In this document: positions 58,117 to 64,000 of the stretch, one piece after another | How the letters are laid out: the number at the start of each line of letters is the position of its first letter | How positions within the stretch are numbered: the stretch's first letter is position 1 | Assembly (NCBI GenBank): GCA_900550165.1 | Contig: URQY01000001.1 | Location: forward strand, 79,556-143,555 | DNA: 64,000 nucleotides | Direction: 5' to 3' | DNA from: an uncultured Eubacteriales bacterium | GTDB lineage: Bacteria; Bacillota; Clostridia; Oscillospirales; Oscillospiraceae | Position numbers and translations under genes: made by a program | Notes under the pieces: model-generated | Told to the model about the DNA's origin: nothing | The model's input: only the letters and a program-made list of their open reading frames with translations | Databases searched by the model: none

Positions 58117-59802
58117 TTACTGTAGTTTATTCTTAAAGGCTTCCGCCGCACTCAGCAGCTCTTCCGCGCCGGAGAGCATCGTCTCGCTCGGATGGTCGCC
58201 ACCGCTCATGCGGGCGATCTCCGCGCGGCGCGCCGCGCGGTCGAGCAGGCGCACACGCGTCAGCGTGCGGCCATTTTCCTCGCCTTTTTCCACGCCGAAG
58301 TGCACATCCGCCATCGCCGTGAGCTGCGGCAGATGCGTCACGCACAATACCTGCCGCGTGCGCGAGAGCTTGGCGAGCTTCTCCGCCACGCGCTGGGCAG
58401 CGCGGCCCGAAACGCCGGTATCGACCTCGTCGAACACCATCGTCATCACGCTGTCCTGCTCAGCGAGCACGTTTTTGAGCGCCAGCATGATGCGCGAGAG
58501 CTCGCCGCCGGACGCGATCTTCTGGATCGGGCGCAGCGCTTCGCCCATGTTGGCCGACATTAGAAACGCGACCGTATCTGTGCCGTCCTCGGCAAGCTCC
58601 TTGTCCTGGAAATCGATGGAAAAGCGCAGCTTCGGCATATCGAGCTCCGATAATTCCCGGGAAATACGCGTCTCCAGCTCTTTCGCCGCCGCACGGCGCT
58701 TTTCCGAGAGAACCTTCGCCGCGTCACGCGCGGCGCTCTCCTGCGCCCGGAGCTTTTGTTCGAGCTGCGCAAGGCGATCGTCCGCATACTCGATGCGGTC
58801 AAGCTCCTCGCGCGACCGCTCGAGATACGCAAGCATTTCCTCCACGCTCGAGCCGTATTTCTTTTTCAGCCGGTAGAGCTGGTCGCAGCGGGACTCCACC
58901 GCGTCGAGCTCCTGGGGCGAAAAATCAAATTCATCCTTCTTGTCCCGAATCGTCTCGGCAAGGTCATACGCTTCACAGCGAAGCGTTTCCAGCCGGTCCG
59001 AGAGCGTGATGAACGCATCACCAAGGCTGCGGAGTGAGCGCAGCGCATCCTCAGCCTCCTTGATGGCGGATACCGCGCCAAGCCCCTCGTCGCCGCCGTT
59101 CAGACAGGCATCCGCCTCGGAAATGGCGGAGATGAACTTCTCTCCGTTGCGCAGGATGTTGCGCCGGGCAAGGAGCGCTTCCTCCTCCCCCTCCTGCAGG
59201 TCCGCGCGTTCGAGCTCGCCGATCTGATGGCGCAGCATATCCACGCGGCGCGCCTTTTCCGCCTCGTCCATTCTGAGCGCGTCCATCTCACGGCGCGTCG
59301 CGCGCCAGGCATCGTAGCGCGTGCGGTAGGCGTTCAGTTCCGCCTCCACGCGGCCGAAGCGGTCGAGGTAAATAAGGTGCTGCTCTTCATCCAGGAGCTG
59401 CTGTCCGTCGTGCTGACCGTGAATGTTGAGCAGGCTCGCACCGATGCGCCTGAGCTGCGCGACCGTCACCGGCCGTCCGCTCACACGGCAGACGTTTTTC
59501 CCGTCGCCGTACAGCTCACGCTGCAAAAGGAGCGTACCGTCCTCCTCCGGGGCCAATCCGTTTTCGGCAAGTCCCGGCAGCTCCGCCGGTACATCGCCGA
59601 ACGCCGCGCTGACGAAGGCCTTTTCCGCACCCGTGCGGATGAGCTCGCGCGAGGTCCGCTGACCAAGCACCGCGCCAAGCGCGTCGATCACGATGGATTT
59701 TCCCGCGCCGGTCTCGCCCGTCAGCGCGTTGAAGCCGCACCCGAATTCGATGTCCGCCCGCTCGATGATGGCGATATTTTCAATGTGCAAAAGCTCAAGC
59801 AT
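58117..59802 (-). CDS. recN: DNA repair protein RecN
   Basis: A 561-residue SMC-like ATPase. Walker A GETGAGKS at 29-36, long coiled coil (about 150-370), signature SGGELSRIMLALKNVL and Walker B VFDEVDTGVSG follow in order. It gathers broken DNA ends in double-strand break repair. It follows argR as in Bacillus and Clostridium. Confidence 0.97.
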   Translation of the reverse strand: MLELLHIENIAIIERADIEFGCGFNALTGETGAGKSIVIDALGAVLGQRTSRELIRTGAEKAFVSAAFGDVPAELPGLAENGLAPEEDGTLLLQRELYGDGKNVCRVSGRPVTVAQLRRIGASLLNIHGQHDGQQLLDEEQHLIYLDRFGRVEAELNAYRTRYDAWRATRREMDALRMDEAEKARRVDMLRHQIGELERADLQEGEEEALLARRNILRNGEKFISAISEADACLNGGDEGLGAVSAIKEAEDALRSLRSLGDAFITLSDRLETLRCEAYDLAETIRDKKDEFDFSPQELDAVESRCDQLYRLKKKYGSSVEEMLAYLERSREELDRIEYADDRLAQLEQKLRAQESAARDAAKVLSEKRRAAAKELETRISRELSELDMPKLRFSIDFQDKELAEDGTDTVAFLMSANMGEALRPIQKIASGGELSRIMLALKNVLAEQDSVMTMVFDEVDTGVSGRAAQRVAEKLAKLSRTRQVLCVTHLPQLTAMADVHFGVEKGEENGRTLTRVRLLDRAARRAEIARMSGGDHPSETMLSGAEELLSAAEAFKNKLQ

Positions 59803-59831
59803 CGCTCATTCTCCTGCAAAACGTTCTCTTC

Positions 59832-60299
59832 TTACTTCATCTGACGCTGCTTCTGCATCTCTTCGATCTCGCTGCACAGCTCAGACGCCGACTCATTTTC
59901 ACGCATCACGATGAGCACCGTATCGTCGCCGGCGACCGTGCCGACCTTGGACGATACCTCCATCCCGTCAAACGCCGCGCCCGCCGCAGGGCCGAGGCCC
60001 GGCATCGTCTTGATGAGCACCAGATTCTGCGCGCAGTCGACCGAAATAATGCTCTCGCGCAGGATGGTCTGCAAACGGTCGGCAAGGTTCAGCCGCACCT
60101 TCTGCGCGGAGACCGCATAGCGGTAAGTGCCGTTGCCGGTCGGCTCCTTGATCAGATGGAGCTGCTTGATATCGCGGGAGATGGTCGCCTGTGTACAGGA
60201 AATTCCCTCCTTGCGCAGGTTGTCGATCAACTGCTCCTGGGTCTCAATCGCCGAGGCAGCGATGATCGCGAGAATTTTCTCCTGTCTTTCATTCTTCAT
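59832..60299 (-). CDS. argR: Arginine repressor
   Basis: A 155-residue ArgR. The N-terminal winged helix contains EQLIDNLRKEGISCTQATISRDIKQL and the C-terminal domain GTVAGDDTVLIVMRE binds arginine. It represses arginine biosynthesis genes. The 5' end overlaps nadK by 11 bases. Confidence 0.96.
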   Translation of the reverse strand: MKNERQEKILAIIAASAIETQEQLIDNLRKEGISCTQATISRDIKQLHLIKEPTGNGTYRYAVSAQKVRLNLADRLQTILRESIISVDCAQNLVLIKTMPGLGPAAGAAFDGMEVSSKVGTVAGDDTVLIVMRENESASELCSEIEEMQKQRQMK

Positions 60300-61170
60300 T
60301 GCTGAGTCCTCCCATCAACATTTTCTTTTGTAGAATTTCGCAAAAGCTTCGCTTGGTCAACCGGACCAGTTTGGTATCATACTTGGAACGGCGCACCTCC
60401 ACGCAGTCTCCGCTGCGCAGGGAAAAGGCGCGGCCGCCATCCACACTTAAAAGCACGGGCTTGTAGCTGTTTTTCTCCGTCTGCACGGTGATGACCCGCT
60501 CGGGCGAGAGCACGTAGGCGTTGGCGTGAATGCTGTGCGCGCAGATGGGGGAAACGATGAAGTTCCGCGCCGTCGGCTCCACGACCGGTCCGCCCGCCGA
60601 GAGCGAATAGGCCGTCGACCCCGTCGGGCTCGCAACGATCACGCCGTCGCCCGCCACGTCCACGAGCTTGCCCTGCTCGGTGAAGATCTGAAGCCGGATG
60701 ACGCGCGAGATATTGCCGCGCGCGATGAGCGCTTCGTTGAGCGCAAGATTCGAGTAAATGACGCGCCCCTCACGCAACACGCTTACGTCGAGCATCATGT
60801 GGCTCTCAATGGCATATTTGCCCGCGCACATATCCCGCAGGCGCGAGAGGTCCTTGCTCTCGAGCTCGGCCATAAAGCCGAGGCTGCCGAGATTCACGCC
60901 GAGCACAGGAATGTCCCGATGCGCGGCCGTTTTTGAAAGGTGCAGGATGGTCCCGTCGCCGCCGAAAGCGATGATCATATCCGCGCCGCGGAGCTCCTGC
61001 TGCAGCGGCTCGATGCTGAGACCATAGCCCTCCGGCTTTTCCTGATTGCGGAACGGCAGGCATACGACATTCGGGCAGCCCACCTCATCCAGCACGCGCT
61101 TGGCCTCCTTCGCCACGCGCAGCTGCGCGTCGCGGTAGGGATTCGGACATAAGATGACCTTTTTCAGCAT
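60289..61170 (-). CDS. nadK: NAD kinase
   Basis: A 293-residue NadK. GGDGT is at 70-74, GSLGFMAE near 96 and the NAD-binding TPTGSTAYSLSAGGP-type stretch (here SPTGSTAYSLSAGGP) near 180. It makes NADP. Lies between tlyA and argR, the usual order. Confidence 0.96.
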   Translation of the reverse strand: MLKKVILCPNPYRDAQLRVAKEAKRVLDEVGCPNVVCLPFRNQEKPEGYGLSIEPLQQELRGADMIIAFGGDGTILHLSKTAAHRDIPVLGVNLGSLGFMAELESKDLSRLRDMCAGKYAIESHMMLDVSVLREGRVIYSNLALNEALIARGNISRVIRLQIFTEQGKLVDVAGDGVIVASPTGSTAYSLSAGGPVVEPTARNFIVSPICAHSIHANAYVLSPERVITVQTEKNSYKPVLLSVDGGRAFSLRSGDCVEVRRSKYDTKLVRLTKRSFCEILQKKMLMGGLSNEE

Positions 61171-61988
61171 CCGCCCCCCTCCTTCCCGTGATCAAGCGCC
61201 GCGTGCGACTGCTCGACAAGGCCGTGAAGGTCAAAGGTCTTTTCCACCCACTCGCCGCTTTCGAGATACCCGAGATATTCGATGTTCCCCTCCGGTCCGC
61301 GGATGGGAGAGAATGTGATATCAAGCACTGTAAAGCCGGAATCCTTTGCATGGTGCAGGAAATTTTCCAGCACCTCAAGGTGCACTGCCGGGTCACGGAC
61401 GACGCCCTTTTTGCCAACCTTTTCGCGCCCCGCCTCAAACTGAGGCTTGATGAGGCACGCGACGTGTCCGCCCGCCTTCAGCACACGATGCACCGCGGGC
61501 AAAATGAGCTTCAAGGAGATGAACGACACGTCGATGCTGGCAAAATCCAGCTCATCGGGGATCTGCTCATGGTCGAGATACCGTGCATTCGTGCGCTCCA
61601 TGCACACGACGCGCTCGTCGGAGCGCAGCTTCCAGTCGAGCTGACCGTAACCAACATCGACAGCGTAGACCTTTTTCGCGCCGTTTTGCAGCATACAATC
61701 GGTAAAGCCGCCGGTCGAGGCACCGATATCGGCGCAGACGCAGCCGTCGAGCCGTAAGCCAAAGGTCGTCATCGCCTTTTCGAGCTTGAGCCCCCCGCGG
61801 CTCACATACCGGAGCGTATTGCCGCGCACCTCGATCTGTGCGTCGTTGGGAACGGCGGTGCCCGCCTTATCCACGCGCTGCCCGTCCACAAAGACGAGCC
61901 CGCTCATGATCATCGCCTGCGCGCGCTGGCGGGTCTGCTCCAAACCGCGCTCCACGAGCAGCACATCCAATCTTGTCTTATTGCTCAT
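61164..61988 (-). CDS. tlyA: TlyA family rRNA (cytidine-2'-O)-methyltransferase
   Basis: A 274-residue protein: S4 RNA-binding domain (residues about 4-62) and a FtsJ-like methyltransferase domain with SAM motif DIGASTGGF at 87-95 and later KPQFEAGRE. Family members methylate rRNA; some are called hemolysins by old annotation. It overlaps dxs and nadK by a few bases. Confidence 0.95.
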   Translation of the reverse strand: MSNKTRLDVLLVERGLEQTRQRAQAMIMSGLVFVDGQRVDKAGTAVPNDAQIEVRGNTLRYVSRGGLKLEKAMTTFGLRLDGCVCADIGASTGGFTDCMLQNGAKKVYAVDVGYGQLDWKLRSDERVVCMERTNARYLDHEQIPDELDFASIDVSFISLKLILPAVHRVLKAGGHVACLIKPQFEAGREKVGKKGVVRDPAVHLEVLENFLHHAKDSGFTVLDITFSPIRGPEGNIEYLGYLESGEWVEKTFDLHGLVEQSHAALDHGKEGGGC

Positions 61989-63832
61989 CGCAGCACCTCC
62001 GCAGCTTTATTCGCAAGCGACTCCGCATCCAGTCCAAACTCTCTTTGCAGCTCCCCGAGCGTTCCCTGCGCAGGGAATGCCTTGCCTAAATTGCAAAGCT
62101 CCAGCCGTTCCGGAGCGATACGGTTCCAATCGAGGATGGCCGCCATGCGCTGGCCCATGCAGCCAACGCCCGCGCATTCCTCTGCCATGAGCAATGCCCT
62201 CGTCCTGCCGACGATCTCGCGCATATCGCGGTCATAGAGCGGCGAAATGGCGTTGATCTTCACAACGCGTGCCGATATCCCCCGCTCTTGCAGCAGCTCC
62301 GCCGCCTCCAGCACATTGTTGATCATCATGCCGTAGGCACAGAGGGTGATATCGCTCCCCTCGCGCAGCACGACGAGATTCTGCCGCCCGCTGTCTTCCT
62401 GATAGGCCCCCTCGCCGCCGCGCGGATAGCGGATGGCAACAGGACCTCTGATCTCGTTCACCGCGCGCGCGAGCATCGTGCGCAGCTCCGCAAAATTCGA
62501 CGGGCAGAGCACCGTCATATTCGGGATCTCCGAAAGGAACGTCGCGTCGAAGATGCCGTGGTGTGTTTCTCCGTCCGCGCCGACCATACCAGCGCGGTCG
62601 ACCGCGAAGACAACGTGCAGGTCCAGCAGCGCCGTGTCGTGGATAAGCTGGTCATAGGCGCGCTGCAAAAAGCTCGAATAGATCGCCACGACCGGCGTGA
62701 GCCCCTGCTTGGCCATGCCAGCCGCCATCGCGACGGCGTGTCCCTCGGCGATGCCGACATCAAAAAAGCGCGTGGGGTACTGCTCGGAAAAGTCGTGCAG
62801 GCCGGTGCCGTCGCGCATCGCAGCGGTGATGGCGCAAATCGTTTCGTCGTTTTTCGCAAGCCTGCAAAGCTCGTCCCCAAACACGGCGGAAAAATCCATC
62901 TTTCTCTCGCGCGGCGCGCCCATCTTCGGGTCAAAGCTGCCGACGCCGTGGTAGCGCTCCGGCTCCCGCTCGGCGGGCGGATAGCCCTTGCCCTTTTTCG
63001 TATGCACGTGCACGAGCACCGGGCAGTTCAGCTCCTTCGCCCATTTGAGCGTATTGGTGAGCTGCCCCACGTCGTGCCCGTTCACAGGGCCGAGATAGGT
63101 AAAGCCCATATCCTCGAACATCGTCGAGTTCGGGAGCAGCGCCTTTTTAAGATTCGTCTTCAGGTGGTGGTTAAAATCGTACACCGCGCGGCCGACCGCG
63201 TTGCGGTCGAGCACATCACGGTAAGCCTTTTTGAATTCGTAATAACCGGGCTTCGAGCGCAGCAGGCCCAAATGCTCGCTCACCGCGCCGACGTTGCCGT
63301 CAATCGACATCCCGTTGTCGTTCAGGATGATGATGAGCGGCTCGCCGCTCGCGCCCGCGTTGTTCAGCCCCTCGTAGGCAAGGCCGCCGGAGAGCGCGCC
63401 GTCGCCGATGAGCGCGAGCACGGAATAGTCCCCGTGCAGAAGCGTGCGCGCCTTGGCCATGCCGAGCGCCACGGAGACGGAGTTGGACGCATGGCCCGCA
63501 ATGAACGCGTCATGCTTGCTCTCGTATGGCTTCGGGAAGCCGGAGAGTCCCTCATACTGCCGCAGCGTCGGGAACCGCTCCCGCCGACCGGTCAAAATTT
63601 TATGTGTGTAGCACTGATGCCCCACGTCGAACACCAGCCGGTCGCGCGACGTATCGAACACCCGGTGGATGGCCACCGTCAGCTCGACCGCGCCGAGATT
63701 GGACGCCAGATGCCCGCCCGTCCGGGAGACATTTTTCAGCAAAAATTCACGCAGCTCTGTGCAAAGAAGCTGCGTTTGCGGGTCATTCAGCGATTTGATA
63801 TCGTTGGGGTCACGAATGGTTTCAAGAATCAA
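61985..63832 (-). CDS. dxs: 1-deoxy-D-xylulose-5-phosphate synthase
   Basis: A 615-residue thiamine-dependent synthase that starts the MEP isoprenoid pathway. GDGALSGG at 143-150 binds TPP; DVGIAEGHAV in the second domain and DRAGMVGADGETHHG follow. It feeds IspA. In many Firmicutes dxs is close to ispA; here they are 40 kb apart. Confidence 0.97.
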   Translation of the reverse strand: MILETIRDPNDIKSLNDPQTQLLCTELREFLLKNVSRTGGHLASNLGAVELTVAIHRVFDTSRDRLVFDVGHQCYTHKILTGRRERFPTLRQYEGLSGFPKPYESKHDAFIAGHASNSVSVALGMAKARTLLHGDYSVLALIGDGALSGGLAYEGLNNAGASGEPLIIILNDNGMSIDGNVGAVSEHLGLLRSKPGYYEFKKAYRDVLDRNAVGRAVYDFNHHLKTNLKKALLPNSTMFEDMGFTYLGPVNGHDVGQLTNTLKWAKELNCPVLVHVHTKKGKGYPPAEREPERYHGVGSFDPKMGAPRERKMDFSAVFGDELCRLAKNDETICAITAAMRDGTGLHDFSEQYPTRFFDVGIAEGHAVAMAAGMAKQGLTPVVAIYSSFLQRAYDQLIHDTALLDLHVVFAVDRAGMVGADGETHHGIFDATFLSEIPNMTVLCPSNFAELRTMLARAVNEIRGPVAIRYPRGGEGAYQEDSGRQNLVVLREGSDITLCAYGMMINNVLEAAELLQERGISARVVKINAISPLYDRDMREIVGRTRALLMAEECAGVGCMGQRMAAILDWNRIAPERLELCNLGKAFPAQGTLGELQREFGLDAESLANKAAEVLR

Positions 63833-63846
63833 TGCGATTTCCTTCT

Positions 63847-64000
63847 TTATCTGCCAAGATGCAGCACCGACAGCACCTTCGCCGTCAGGTAGATGACATC
63901 CTTGCTCTTTTTCATGGCGACCTTTTTGCCAATGGCCTTGCCGCCGATCGTCAATCCGGAAATGAGCGCCGTGACCACGGTGGATACGACGATACTGCGC
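63847..64000 (-). CDS. Membrane-associated protein, C-terminal fragment
   Basis: An open frame entering from the right edge, ending with TAA at 63849-63847, with 50 visible residues (STVVTALISGLTIGGKAIGK; C-terminal KSKDVIYLTAKVLSVLHL). The GGKAIGKKVA segment looks like the end of a CorB/CNNM (DUF21) ion transporter, which often precedes dxs in Clostridia. With so little sequence the family is uncertain. Confidence 0.5.
   Translation of the reverse strand, partial: RSIVVSTVVTALISGLTIGGKAIGKKVAMKKSKDVIYLTAKVLSVLHLGR

Noticed and set aside
1..64000. CRISPR array, tRNA or rRNA genes
   Set aside because: No repeated spacer pattern, cloverleaf or rRNA-like stretch could be seen in the window.

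Overview
The window is a GC-rich piece of a spore-forming Firmicute chromosome, probably a Clostridia/Oscillospiraceae-type gut bacterium. The evidence is a complete spoIIIA locus, sigH, spoIIM, a SpoID-like cell wall gene, whiA-rapZ-murB-hprK, a zinc-type L28 and a tyrosine T-box. The organism assignment is inference from gene content, not from a database search.

Positions 1 to about 21,731 are the right-hand part of a prophage with a contractile (P2/PBSX-like) tail. On the plus strand it runs: tail sheath, tube, tail chaperone with a -1 slippery site, tape measure, LysM-type protein X, gpD hub, gpV spike, a gpU-like protein, gp25/W wedge, gpJ, gpI and a fibre cassette (9.4-12.4 kb). A complete diversity-generating retroelement (DGR) follows (12.67-16.23 kb): Avd, template repeat, reverse transcriptase, and a C-type-lectin-like target protein carrying the variable repeat. 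After it come a lysis module (small proteins, LLH-type holin, amidase), a reverse-strand TM2/DUF4236 cargo gene, a two-repressor switch region with strong promoter and operator signals, and an IS30-type DDE transposase at the extreme end. Head and packaging genes and the left end lie outside the window. No serine or tyrosine integrase belonging to the phage is visible.

From 21.73 kb onward almost everything is on the minus strand. Read from high to low coordinates, the blocks are: dxs-tlyA-nadK-argR-recN with an M28-like membrane protein; T-box-controlled tyrS; a SpoIID-like protein with divergent dapA; queA-tgt-yajC-TIGR04086; spoIIM-xerD; ruvC-ruvA-small membrane protein-ruvB; glmM; sigH and zinc-ribbon/DUF1858 proteins; trmK-nif3-yebC; plus-strand rpmB; hprK-murB-rapZ-whiA-dnaE; a GNAT; plus-strand DUF4364; a Cys-rich unknown; spoIIIAA to AH; asp23-nusB-xseA-xseB-ispA. 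These cover isoprenoid supply, tRNA modification, Holliday junction repair, cell wall precursors and sporulation. The spoIIIAF frame carries an in-frame amber codon.

The most interesting items are the DGR, in which all 13 TR/VR differences fall at template adenines, the possibility that the prophage moves by an IS30-type transposase, and the broken spoIIIAF.
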